Positions 45,820 through 59,830 of a stretch of DNA of 64,000 nucleotides are shown one piece after another. Below the pieces are notes generated by a model. That model searched no databases. It was not told the DNA's origin and was given only the letters and a program-made list of their open reading frames with translations. Numbering within the stretch: the first letter of the stretch is position 1; every line of letters begins with the position of its first letter. This stretch comes from JAEZBP01 sp963832725 (GTDB taxonomy: Bacteria > Myxococcota_A > Polyangia > Polyangiales > Sandaracinaceae): the NCBI GenBank assembly GCA_963832725.1, contig CAWHVG010000005.1, positions 682,001 to 746,000 on the forward strand. The letters are read 5' to 3'. The position numbers and the translations under genes are program-made.

Positions 45820-46300
45820 AGGGGCAAAGCGTCGCGGTGAACTTGCCGTTGACGCTGCTGCTACCCGCGTCGGCGACCAGACCGATGCTGACGTCGGTGT
45901 CGCTGACGGAGTTGACGACGACGACCCCGTTGGTGCCGATGATGTTGTTGCCCGCCGAGGGCACGAAGGTGACGGTCTGCGAGTCCGACGACCCGAGGCT
46001 GAAGCTCAGCGGGTACTCACCTTCCATCCGCGGGATCGAGAAGATGATGGTGGGCCCGGTGCCGAGCCCGGCGGTGCACGCCTGATCCTGCGCCTCGCCG
46101 TAGAGCGTCACCGACAGCTGCGTGTCGTCGAAGGAGTCGACCGACACGTCCGCCTGGGCCATCGACCAGTCGTTGCCCTCCATCGAGCCCTGAGGGCTCT
46201 GGTCCACGATGTCGGCGGACGAGTAGCTCGAGCCTCCGCAGCCCGCCAGAGATGCGGCGAACGCGAACGCGAATACGGATTTGATCACACTCTTCTTCAT
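45818..46300 (-). CDS. Small lipoprotein of unknown function
   Basis: A 160-residue protein. ATG 46300 (MKKSVIKSVFAFAF) is fixed by GGGAG upstream; the longer frame to 46432 is implausible. The lipobox SLAGC places the lipidated Cys at about residue 21. The mature domain is beta-rich, Ser/Thr/Val-dominated (DTQLSVTLYGEAQDQAC ... TIIFSIPRMEGEYPLSFSLG ... GKFTATLCP) with two cysteines that could pair. No named family. Its stop codon lies in the 17-bp tandem repeat. Confidence 0.7.
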   Translation of the reverse strand: MKKSVIKSVFAFAFAASLAGCGGSSYSSADIVDQSPQGSMEGNDWSMAQADVSVDSFDDTQLSVTLYGEAQDQACTAGLGTGPTIIFSIPRMEGEYPLSFSLGSSDSQTVTFVPSAGNNIIGTNGVVVVNSVSDTDVSIGLVADAGSSSVNGKFTATLCP

Positions 46301-46620
46301 CGATTCGTTCTCCCTTTGCTCTCGACGCCCCACGGCGCCGGAGGTCAGCGTGCCGGCAGCAACGGCCGTGCCGAGACGAATCCGAGCTAGGACACCAGGC
46401 CACGGTGGCCGCGTGTGAACGCGAGTGGACACGAGTGCAAACGGCGAGGGTCATTCTCACTTTCTCCGCGAGATGCGTGTACGATAATTTCACAACGAAG
46501 ACGTTGAATATTGGCACCGGTGCCGGCGTCCACCTCGATCGCGGCGCGGCACGGCGTTGACGTGCGCGCGGCGGGTCTGCACCCTCATCGCGCGCGGGGA
46601 GCGCGTGGGGAGAGGAGAAC
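46301..46620. other. 320-bp divergent gap with an AT-rich patch
   Basis: Between a leftward lipoprotein and a rightward exported protein. 46478-46516 (TACGATAATTTCACAACGAAG, then TTGAATATTGG) is markedly AT-richer than the surroundings and contains GATAAT (46483-46488), a possible -10 element, but no convincing -35 partner. Promoters for both genes probably lie here. Confidence 0.4.
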
Positions 46621-47118
46621 GTGGTGGTGCGACGACATCTGGGAGCGCAGATCGCGCTGGCGATCGCGGTCGCCGGCTTGGCCGGAGGTGAGGCCCACGC
46701 GGGCGCGCAGACGGCCGACGAACAACACGTGCTCGGGCCCGGCCTCTACGAGTTCCAGACCCGCACCCGGGGCGCGTCGTGCGACGACGACGAGCGCACC
46801 GGATACGTGTCCTCGTTCGTCGCGCCCATCCACGGCATCCCGGGCGCCCGTCGGATGCGCATGCAGATCTTGAACTCCCCCTACTGGTCGACGTGGTCGA
46901 TCACGGTGAACGCCGACGGAATGGTGGTCGGGGAGTCCCGCCTCGACGGATCGAGCGGCCCGAACGCGCCGATGAACCGCTTCGAGGTCCGTCACGAGGG
47001 CTCGGGCCACAGCCGCTTCATCGGCCACGGTGAGCGCAGCTACACCGCCACGGTCGACGGAGAGTCGCGCCGCTGCACCGTGCACTACGACGCACTGCTC
47101 CGCCGCATCAATCTCTGA
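46621..47118 (+). CDS. Exported protein of unknown function
   Basis: A 165-residue protein starting at GTG 46621 with GGGGAGAGGAG just before. Signal peptide (LGAQIALAIAVAGLAGGEAHAG). The mature domain is beta-rich (GPGLYEFQTRTRGASCDDDERTGYVSSFV; WSTWSITVNADGMVVGESRL; FEVRHEGSGHSRFIG) with two cysteines (ASCDDD, RRCTVHY), probably a disulfide. No family recognised. Confidence 0.65.
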   Translation: MVVRRHLGAQIALAIAVAGLAGGEAHAGAQTADEQHVLGPGLYEFQTRTRGASCDDDERTGYVSSFVAPIHGIPGARRMRMQILNSPYWSTWSITVNADGMVVGESRLDGSSGPNAPMNRFEVRHEGSGHSRFIGHGERSYTATVDGESRRCTVHYDALLRRINL

Positions 47119-47305
47119 CCCGCCTCCCGCTTCGACCATCTCGAAGCGGAGGGAACCGAGCACGCCAAATCGAGTGACCTCGGACGCCACTCGTCTCGTT
47201 GCGGCCCGCATTCGGGCATGACTCGGGGCGACGACCCGCGCGCTTGGATGCTCGCGACCGCCGGTGCCGACGGAGAGAGGACGATGCTCGCCACCGACTC
47301 CACGC

Positions 47306-47350
47306 CCGAGCGCGGCGCCGCCGTCGCTCCCGTGTCGCGTCCGCGCTCGG
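47306..47350 (-). terminator. Hairpin just beyond gltD
   Basis: CCGAGCGCGG (47350-47341 on the minus strand, complement CCGCGCTCGG) pairs perfectly over 10 bp with 47306-47315, beginning 1 bp beyond the gltD stop. It has a 25-base loop and no T tract, so it may protect or end the transcript. Confidence 0.4.
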
Positions 47351-47351
47351 A

Positions 47352-48806
<1,455 letters not shown>

Positions 48807-48835
48807 CGTCACTCTCTCTCGAATCAGCCTGCGCT

Positions 48836-53396
<4,561 letters not shown>

Positions 53397-53440
53397 GAGG
53401 TCCTCTCCTCGTTCCACCGATGTGTGAGAGAAGGGCGTGC

Positions 53441-53974
53441 TCAGCTCGCCTCGCGCACCGCGCGGGCGTGCCTTCGCTTGTTCGCGGCGCCCGGCGGAGC
53501 GGGCTCCACTTCGGAGAGCGGCACGCGGGAGGTTTCGGCGGCCGTCGAGAGGACGACCATCGTCTCGGTGCGCGTGACGCCCTCGACCTCGCGCAGCGAG
53601 CTGATCACCCGCTCGAGCGAGGCCGTGTTGGCGGTCTTCACCTTGATGAGCAGCGTGTGCCCTCCGGTGACGTGGTGGCACTCGAGCACCTCGGGACGGG
53701 CGGCGACCTTGGACAGGAAGCTCTCGATGTCCTTCGGGTAGTTGATCGACACCCCGACGAACGCCGTGATGTCGAGCCCGAGCGCGCGGCCGTCGACCGC
53801 CGCGTGATAGCCGGTGACCACCCCCGCGCCCTCGAGCTTGCGGACCCGCTCCATCACGGCTTGCGGGCTGAGACCGACCTTCTCGCCGAGCTTGTTCAGC
53901 GGGGTCTTGCAGTCCTCCTGCAGGGACGTGAGGAGGCTACAATCAATCTCGTCGAGGTACGCGGGAAGGGACAT
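53441..53974 (-). CDS. Lrp/AsnC-family transcriptional regulator
   Basis: A 177-residue regulator. N-terminal helix-turn-helix: LDEIDCSLLTSLQEDCKTPLNKLGEKVGLSPQAVMERVRKLEGAGVVTGYHAAVD. The RAM ligand domain follows (ITAFVGVSINYPKDIESFL; VLECHHVTGGHTLLIKVKT; LERVISSLREVEGVTRTETMVVLS). A ~25-residue basic tail goes beyond the usual length. It lies 44 bp upstream of gltB on the same strand, and E. coli Lrp controls gltBD, so it probably senses amino-acid status and regulates this operon. Its own promoter abuts a 42-bp palindrome, a likely autoregulatory site. Confidence 0.92.
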   Translation of the reverse strand: MSLPAYLDEIDCSLLTSLQEDCKTPLNKLGEKVGLSPQAVMERVRKLEGAGVVTGYHAAVDGRALGLDITAFVGVSINYPKDIESFLSKVAARPEVLECHHVTGGHTLLIKVKTANTASLERVISSLREVEGVTRTETMVVLSTAAETSRVPLSEVEPAPPGAANKRRHARAVREAS

Positions 53975-53985
53975 CCGACGACTAG

Positions 53986-54014
53986 AGAATGCACCCCGTG
54001 ACGCACCGTGTCAA
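53986..54014 (-). promoter_or_regulatory. Promoter of the Lrp/AsnC gene
   Basis: On the minus strand TTGACA (54014-54009), a 17-bp spacer and CATTCT (53991-53986), 12 bp before the start codon region. The -35 is perfect and directly touches the palindrome at 54015. Confidence 0.6.
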
Positions 54015-54056
54015 GAACAACATTCGGCTCATGCCGTACTGAACCGAATGTTGTTC
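54015..54056. promoter_or_regulatory. 42-bp inverted repeat, probable Lrp/AsnC operator
   Basis: Arms of 17 bp: GAACAACATTCGGCTCA (54015-54031) and TGAACCGAATGTTGTTC (54040-54056), complementary except at one position, separated by 8 bp. Its AT content stands out from the flanks. It ends exactly where the -35 box of the regulator gene begins. There is no T run consistent with a terminator for a flanking gene. Confidence 0.7.
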
Positions 54057-54195
54057 GGTGGAAGCTGCCACGACACCAATCGACGTTCCAGATGCGTCCG
54101 TCGTAGCCACAGCGATGCAATTTGCCACAGCGCCACGCGTGGCCTCGCGCCGCGACGCGGCGGGAACGCGCTGAGCACGAAGCGCCGCAGCACGG

Positions 54196-54215
54196 CTCAG
54201 CTCAGCTCAGCTCAG
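54196..54215. repeat. Pentamer array (CTCAG/TGAGC) after a stop codon
   Basis: Four tandem CTCAG units (minus strand TGAGC), 5 bp past the stop codon of the NFACT-R gene. Related to the array at the 45818 stop. Confidence 0.75.
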
Positions 54216-54219
54216 CTGC

Positions 54220-54604
54220 TCAGTCGTCGCTGTCGAGGCGCGCGGGGGACACCTTCACCCGCGCGTACTTCTTGAATCTGCACCTGGCCGCGGGGGGCGC
54301 CTCTGGGCTTCGACACGTCCGCCACGCGGCAGACGTGCACCTCGACCCGCGGCGCGCCGCGCGCTTTGGAGTACCAGGCGGCGAGCTGAGCCGCTTTCTC
54401 GACCACCGGACGCGGCACCTCGCCGCCCTCCGGGTTGCGGAGGACGACGTGGCTGCCGGGGGTGCCGCCGCCGACGTGGAGCCAGAGGTCGCGCTTCTCG
54501 GCCACCCGGAAGGTCAGGTAGTCGTTGTCGTCGTCGCTACGGCCCACCAGGACCTCGTAGCCCTCGACGTCGACGGTGCGGTAAGGCCGTCCCTTGCTGC
54601 CCAC
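54220..54604 (-). CDS. Stand-alone NFACT-R (DUF814) RNA-binding protein (frame break)
   Basis: Repaired length 127 residues, starting at GTG 54604. The domain is the RNA-binding C-terminal module of RqcH/NEMF (Tae2/FbpA family): VDVEGYEVLVGRSDDDNDYLT, DLWLHVGGGTPGSHVVLRNP (the W-H-G-GSH signature), AAWYSKARGAPRVEVHVC. The rest of RqcH is absent, as in small NFACT-R proteins. At 54274-54278 GAATC should read GATC, after which GQVQIKKYARVKVSPARLDSDD restores the canonical end and stop. Probable role in tRNA or ribosome-associated quality control, inferred from the family. Divergent from the following cytochrome gene. Confidence 0.82.
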
Positions 54605-55251
54605 GATGGGCGGAGCGTGGCCCGCGCGTGCGCCGCCGACAAGCGCGGCTCACCGGCTGCGCGCACGAGTGGAGTAGATGTGCGCAGCAGGCGACCGCGC
54701 GCGCTCGGGCGAGCTCGTCGGCGCCAATCCCGCCGTTGTCCCCGCGCATCCGCAGCCGATACGACCCCACGAAAACCAGCCGGCGGTCATTGGGCAGCCA
54801 CCTCCGGCACCGCCGCCGAGCACGGGAGGCGCGACTGACGGTGTGCGCCCGCTCACCTTCGTGAATCGAAAGTGGTCAACGGCGCACATCGTGCGCAGGT
54901 TCGGGAGCGGCCCGAGGTGTCGAGCTTCCCTCGCCCCCGGACCTCTGGCCACGCGCTCCCCACGCCGTGACGGCGCCCACCGAGCTCGCCCGACGCTCGG
55001 GAACGCGGACCGAACCGCTCAATCTGAGAGGCGGAAATCGTGACCGGATCGCGGAGCGTGACGGGGCTCAGCCGTGGCTCGAGCCGACGAGGCGATGCCG
55101 AGTATCGCCGAGGTAGCGCGGGCCGCAGAGGGGCCCCTCCCCGCCCGTGAAGTGCGTTGCGATGTACGCCGAGCACATCCAAGGCAGAAACCAATCGCGC
55201 GCTCATTCCGTCTTGTCCAGTGGGGTGAACGCGAGGAGAGGGGAGAATCAC
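54605..55251. other. 647-bp gap with repeat-family fragments
   Basis: No gene is supported. 55030-55045 (GGCGGAAATCGTGACC) is 14/16 identical to the left arm of the 162-bp repeat (11894-11909), and 55091-55109 is a weaker version of the hairpin at 13019-13036 with the same flanks (CGACGAGGCGATGC ... ATCGCCGAGG). The last 12 bp carry the GGAGAGGGGAG ribosome site of the next gene. Confidence 0.6.
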
Positions 55252-56955
55252 ATGCGCATGCGTGCGACATGGGTGGCGTTGTTCGCGCTGACGCTCGGGG
55301 CTTGCGGCTGGAATGGGGCGGCTTCGGGATCGGCCGGGCCCACGGTGTCCTTACCCTGGACGCCTCCTCCAGTGCGCGGGGGGACGCTCACCGTGCGCAG
55401 CGACGGCAGCGAGCTCCTGCTCGTCAATCGCGACCGCGCCATCGTTCACGCGCTAACGCTCTCGGGCCATCGGGTGACCGACGACCGCGTCTGGCAGCTC
55501 ACCCACGACCAGCGGCCCGAGCGCGCCGTCTACGCGGGGGCGGACCGGCGGATCGCCATCCTCTCGGACGGCCAGCTCGTCCAGCTCGACGGCGACGCCA
55601 TCACCCCCGTCGCCGACACCTGCGCCGGCCCGCGCGGGCTGGCCTGGGACGCGACGCGGGAGCGCGCGTGGGTGACCTGCGCCAGCGGTGAGCTGGTGGG
55701 CGTTCCTTTCCGGCAGGGCGACGCGACCATCCGGCGATTGCTCGCCCCCGACCTGGGCGACGTCCTGGTCCGAGGCGACCAGCTCTGGGTGGCGGAGGTT
55801 CGGCGCGCACGCGTCCTGCGCCTGAACGCGGTCGACGGGCAGCCGACCACGCCGCTGGACTCGCTGCGCAGCCTGACCGGGACCGACAAGCCGCAGGCGG
55901 CCATCCGCATGGTCGACGGTGGCTCCCACGTCTACGTGTTGCACGAGCTGATGCGCGACGGAGCGCCCGCCTCCGGCTCCACCTGGGGAGGAGCCACGGC
56001 CTGTGTCAGCAGCACGGTGACCGTGGTCGTCTCTTCCTACGACAACTCCGGGCACACCGGCGATTCGGTGTCGGCGCAGGTCCCCTACGCCAGCGACGTG
56101 GCGTTCGACGCCAGCCGGCAGGAGCTCGCGGTGTCGACGCCGAGCTCGCTCGCCCCGGCGTACACCGGGCCCAACGTGGTGACGCTGGCTACCCACGCGG
56201 GCTCCTGTCCGCCGCCGAGCCCGGCCACCGTCGACGGGCAGCCGACCGCGATCGCGTACCTGCCGGACGGCACGCTCATCGTCCAGACCCGCGAGCCCGG
56301 CAACGTGAAGATCGGGGGCACGACCTACGCCTACGCCTCGTCGTCGGTCCGCGACACGGGCCACAATCTCTTCCACACCAGCGCGGCACCCGGCGGCGTG
56401 CCCTGCGTCTCGTGTCACATCGACGGATCGACCGACGGCCACGTGTGGGATCTCGGCCAGGGCCCGCGCTCCACGCTGACCTTGCGCGGCGGGCTCCTGC
56501 GGACGGCGCCCTTCCACTGGGACGGCTCCAAGACCGACATGACCTCGCTGATGGCCTCGCACTTCCCGGCGCCCGACGGGACGACGGTCCGGCCCGACCA
56601 GGTCCAGGCCTTCGACGATTGGGTGGACGCGCTCCCCGGCGACCCGCATCCGGCGGCCAATCCGGCGCTGGTGCAGCGGGGGCAGGCGCTCTTCGACTCG
56701 CTGGGCTGCTCCGGTTGCCACGGCTCGGACGCGACCACGCCGATGCCGGACAGCGTCGACTACGGACAGGGGCCGATGCAGGTGCCGTCGTTGGTGGACG
56801 TCGGGCAGCAGGCGGTGTTCGGCCACGACGGCTGCGCCACCTCGCTCGACGATCTGCTGACGGGCTCCTGCGGATGGCCGCAGCACACGGTCGACTCGAC
56901 GGACGATCGCGCGGCACTGGCCGCTTTCCTGGGCGTCGCCTCGCCGATGCGCTGA
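55252..56955 (+). CDS. Lipoprotein with beta-propeller and two c-type heme sites
   Basis: A 567-residue exported protein. ATG 55252 follows GGAGAGGGGAGAATCAC; the signal ends LTLGAC, a lipobox. Residues ~35-370 read as a WD/NHL-like propeller with repeated D-G-x-L or VYA-DRRIA strands. Two heme c attachment sites follow: CVSCH (about residue 386) and CSGCH (about 487), each with downstream candidate Met/His ligands. The arrangement (propeller plus di-heme cytochrome-c-peroxidase-like part, with RGGLLRTAPFHWDG) resembles the MauG/CCP-like electron-transfer proteins of the cell surface. Its electron partner is not in the window. Convergent with amt, 19 bp apart. Confidence 0.84.
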   Translation: MRMRATWVALFALTLGACGWNGAASGSAGPTVSLPWTPPPVRGGTLTVRSDGSELLLVNRDRAIVHALTLSGHRVTDDRVWQLTHDQRPERAVYAGADRRIAILSDGQLVQLDGDAITPVADTCAGPRGLAWDATRERAWVTCASGELVGVPFRQGDATIRRLLAPDLGDVLVRGDQLWVAEVRRARVLRLNAVDGQPTTPLDSLRSLTGTDKPQAAIRMVDGGSHVYVLHELMRDGAPASGSTWGGATACVSSTVTVVVSSYDNSGHTGDSVSAQVPYASDVAFDASRQELAVSTPSSLAPAYTGPNVVTLATHAGSCPPPSPATVDGQPTAIAYLPDGTLIVQTREPGNVKIGGTTYAYASSSVRDTGHNLFHTSAAPGGVPCVSCHIDGSTDGHVWDLGQGPRSTLTLRGGLLRTAPFHWDGSKTDMTSLMASHFPAPDGTTVRPDQVQAFDDWVDALPGDPHPAANPALVQRGQALFDSLGCSGCHGSDATTPMPDSVDYGQGPMQVPSLVDVGQQAVFGHDGCATSLDDLLTGSCGWPQHTVDSTDDRAALAAFLGVASPMR

Positions 56956-56974
56956 GCGGAGCGGGACGCGGGCT

Positions 56975-58270
56975 TCAGGTGGTCGTGGCCATGGCCTCGC
57001 CGGCGCGCATCGCGACCTCGGGGTCCTCGGCCATGTGGAAGCCCGCCGGCTCCTCGCCGTAGGCGTCGACGCCGCACTCGGCGCGGTCGAGCCCTTCGAC
57101 CTCGTGCTCCAGCGACACGCGCACGCCGGTCGTCTTCTTGAACGCCAGCCAGATGGCGAACGCGCTCGCGAACGCGAACGCCGCGCTCATCCCGAGCCCG
57201 AGGAGCTGATCGACGAGCAGGGAGGCGCCGCCACCGTGGAAGAGGCCGCGCACTTCCTCCCCGCTGGCGAAGAGTCCGACCGCCAGCGTGCCGAACGCGC
57301 CGTTGATCATGTGGACGGGGATGGCGCCGACGGGATCGTCGAGCTGGAAGCAATCGAGCAAGAAGACGCCCTCGACGACCAACACGCCACCGATGACGCC
57401 GACCACGATCGCCTCGAGGGGGCCGATCACGTCCGCACCGGCCGTGATGGCCACCAGCCCCGCCAGCGCGCCGTTGAGCGCCATCGAGAGGTCGAGCGCC
57501 CTCGTGCGAAGCCGCGTGTGCACCAGCGCGGTCAAGAACCCGGCCGCCGCCGCGAGGTTGGTGACCAGGATCACCGGCGCGATCGCCGCCGGGTCGGCTG
57601 CCAGGGTGCTGCCCCCGTTGAAGCCGAACCAGCCGAGCCAGAGGATGACCACCCCCAGGGTGGCCAGCGGGAAGCTGTGGGCCGGCATCGGACGCGGCCG
57701 GCCGTTCTTGCCGTAGCGGCCGTGCCGCGGGCCCACCACGAGCACGCCCGCCAGCGCCATCGCCCCGCCGACGGCGTGGACCACCGTGCTGCCCGCGAAG
57801 TCGTGGAAATGGGTCTGGGTGGCCAGATAGCCGCCGCCCCACACCCAGTGTCCGACGATCGGATAGATGACCGCCGAGGCGAGCGCCGTGAACACCAGGA
57901 AGGGCACGATGGCCGCCCGCTCGGCGACCGCGCCGCTGACGATGGTCGCGGACGTGGCGGCGAAGACGAGCTGGAAGAAGAGGAAGACGAAGAGCGGGAG
58001 GGTCTCGGGCGCGTTGGCGACGGTGGCGCCCGCGGCCGGCGCGAACCCGTCCAGGCCGATCCACGCGCTCCCACCGCCGAACATCAGCCCGAAGCCGACC
58101 GCATAGAAGAGGAGCGAGGCGACCGACACCACGGCGACGTTCTTCAAGAGCACCATCACGGCGTTCTTGCGCCGGCAGAACCCACTCTCCACCAGCGCGA
58201 AGCCGGCGTGCATGAAGAAGACGAGGAAGGCGCTGACCAGCACCCAGACGCTGTCCATGACCATCTGCAT
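56975..58270 (-). CDS. amt: Ammonium transporter, Amt family
   Basis: A 431-residue membrane channel for ammonium. Eleven hydrophobic segments; the twin-His pore is visible in DFAGSTVVHAVGG and VPVHMINGAFGT-type sequence (IPVHMINGAFG), and the phenylalanine-gate region in FVFLFFQLVFAATSATIVSGAVAER. WLGWFGFNGGS and GALAGLVAITAGADV are classic. The C-terminal cytoplasmic tail ends LEHEVEGLDRAECGVDAYGEEPAGF, extended relative to E. coli AmtB. No glnK/glnB is adjacent, although gltBD is 4 kb away. ATG 58270 (MQMVMDSVW) has GGAGG about 14 bp upstream; an inner ATG is possible. Confidence 0.94.
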   Translation of the reverse strand: MQMVMDSVWVLVSAFLVFFMHAGFALVESGFCRRKNAVMVLLKNVAVVSVASLLFYAVGFGLMFGGGSAWIGLDGFAPAAGATVANAPETLPLFVFLFFQLVFAATSATIVSGAVAERAAIVPFLVFTALASAVIYPIVGHWVWGGGYLATQTHFHDFAGSTVVHAVGGAMALAGVLVVGPRHGRYGKNGRPRPMPAHSFPLATLGVVILWLGWFGFNGGSTLAADPAAIAPVILVTNLAAAAGFLTALVHTRLRTRALDLSMALNGALAGLVAITAGADVIGPLEAIVVGVIGGVLVVEGVFLLDCFQLDDPVGAIPVHMINGAFGTLAVGLFASGEEVRGLFHGGGASLLVDQLLGLGMSAAFAFASAFAIWLAFKKTTGVRVSLEHEVEGLDRAECGVDAYGEEPAGFHMAEDPEVAMRAGEAMATTT

Positions 58271-58473
58271 GAGCTCTCGGGATCCTCCACGGCCCGCGAC
58301 TCGGGCCTCCCGGAGCATTGGTGCTCTTTGTTTCGCCTCGGTTTCCGCTGAGAAAAAACGGGGGCGCGAACGCCGGGCGCGGGCGCCGGTCGTCGAGCGG
58401 TGTAAGTCTCCTCGAGAGCGGGGCTCGCGCGGCGCGCCGGAATCCGGACGCCGGGGAAGGCGTTTCTCCTACG

Positions 58474-59115
58474 ATGGCTGCGTCGAACTGGATGGCGAAC
58501 GGTCGCACCGCACGGTGGGTCGACAACGCGAAGACGATCGTGATCGCCGTGGTCATCGCCCTCGGCGTACGGGTCGGGATCGCACAGGCCTACGAGGTCG
58601 ACGGCCCCTCGATGGAGCCCAGCCTGGTGTCCGGCCAGCGCCTCTTCGTCTTGCGCGCGGCATACGGCCTCACCCTCCCCGGCACCGAGCAGGCCGTGGC
58701 GCTCTGGAGGGTGCCCGCGGTCGGCGACGTGGTGATCATCGAGAGCCCGGTCGATCACCTCGACCTGGTCAAGCGGGTGGTCGGCGTGCCCGGCGACGTC
58801 ATCGAGGTGCGCGACGGCGTCGTCTGGCGCAACGGCACCGCCGTCCAGCACGCGGACCTCGGCACGTGCAACCCCGCCCGCCACACCTCGTTCGACCCCG
58901 AATGCCACGTCATCCAGGAAGGCATCGGCGACCGGCACTGGCGGACCAGCCGCGACGACGTCGTGGGCGGCTACGGCGCGGACATGACGCCCATGCGCGT
59001 GCCGGAAGGGCACGTCTTCATCATGGGCGACCACCGCGACCACTCGAACGACAGCCGCGCCTTCGGTCCCGTGCCCGTCCGACTCCTGCGCGGGCGCGTG
59101 CTCTTCGTCGACTGA
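58474..59115 (+). CDS. lepB: Type I signal peptidase
   Basis: A 213-residue membrane protease that removes signal peptides. One N-terminal transmembrane helix (AKTIVIAVVIALGVRVGIAQAYEV), then Ser in the box PSMEPSL, Lys in DLVKRVVGVPGD, and GDHRDHSNDSRAFG near the C-terminus; these give the Ser-Lys dyad and box E. Length fits the small class. The ATG at 58474 (MAASNWMANG) is chosen because the conserved part starts there; the longer frame to 58318 overlaps the divergent amt leader. The following gene is 67 bp away. Confidence 0.93.
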   Translation: MAASNWMANGRTARWVDNAKTIVIAVVIALGVRVGIAQAYEVDGPSMEPSLVSGQRLFVLRAAYGLTLPGTEQAVALWRVPAVGDVVIIESPVDHLDLVKRVVGVPGDVIEVRDGVVWRNGTAVQHADLGTCNPARHTSFDPECHVIQEGIGDRHWRTSRDDVVGGYGADMTPMRVPEGHVFIMGDHRDHSNDSRAFGPVPVRLLRGRVLFVD

Positions 59116-59182
59116 ACGAGAAGGGCCTGTCGCCGCCGACCTCGCGGCCGAGTTGCCACGCGGCGCCGGCGCCCCCAAGACT

Positions 59183-59725
59183 GTGGCCGTGGAAGCGACC
59201 CTGCCGAACAACGAACGGACCTTCTTCGTCTTCAACGCCGTGCTGTCGACGGTGGCGCTGGCGTTCCTGGCCTGGCTGCTGCTCTTACACGACGGCGGCG
59301 GCACCGACGCGGATCTGAGCTTCCTGCCGGCGGTGAACGCGGGGCTCAACAGCACGGCGGCCATCCTGCTCACGGCCGGCTGGATCGCCATCCGCCGCAA
59401 GAACCAGCGGGTCCATCGCTACCTGATGGTCTCGGCGTTCGCGGCGAGCGCCCTCTTCCTGGTCAGCTACGTCCTCTACCACTACGCCCACGGCGACTCG
59501 CACTACGCCGGCGAGGGTGCGATGCGGATGGTCTACTTCGCCGTCCTCATCAGCCACGTGTTGCTCTCGATGGCGATCGTGCCGATGGCCCTGACGGCGT
59601 TCTGGTTCGCCTATCGCAAGCGCTTCCGAAGCCACAAGAAGGTCACGCGCGTGCTGACGCCGATCTGGCTCTACGTGTCGGTGACCGGCGTGGTCATCTT
59701 CGCCATGCTCCGCGCCGCCGGCTGA
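59183..59725 (+). CDS. DUF420 family membrane protein
   Basis: A roughly 180-residue protein with four or five transmembrane helices (FFVFNAVLSTVALAFLAWLLLL, LPAVNAGLNSTAAILLTAGWIAI, YLMVSAFAASALFLVSYVLYHY, MVYFAVLISHVLLSMAIVPMAL, TPIWLYVSVTGVVIFAMLR). The LPAVNAGLNSTAAILL and KNQRVHRYLMVSAF segments are the DUF420 signature, a family often next to cytochrome oxidase assembly genes and sharing His positions suggestive of heme or copper (HRYLM, YHYAHGDSHY, SHVLLS). No oxidase is nearby. GTG 59183 has no clear ribosome site; 59153 or 59192 are alternatives. Confidence 0.75.
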   Translation: MAVEATLPNNERTFFVFNAVLSTVALAFLAWLLLLHDGGGTDADLSFLPAVNAGLNSTAAILLTAGWIAIRRKNQRVHRYLMVSAFAASALFLVSYVLYHYAHGDSHYAGEGAMRMVYFAVLISHVLLSMAIVPMALTAFWFAYRKRFRSHKKVTRVLTPIWLYVSVTGVVIFAMLRAAG

Positions 59726-59830
59726 CCCGCGCCGGGATGAAACGCCTCGCAGCCGGCGCCCCGGCCCCACGCCCCCGACGCGCTCTCCCGCCCGCTCCAA
59801 ACGGCCCTGCGTTTGCGTTTCCGGACGGTA

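Noticed and set aside
40150..45840. A 1896-codon open frame on the plus strand
   Set aside because: It runs antisense to the penicillin-acylase gene and then out of frame through the membrane-protein and kinase genes. Long shadow frames are common at this GC content, and its translation has no domain.
54653..54952. A 100-residue minus-strand frame upstream of NFACT-R
   Set aside because: It is low complexity with no ribosome site or conserved motif, and it overlaps the repeat-bearing gap.
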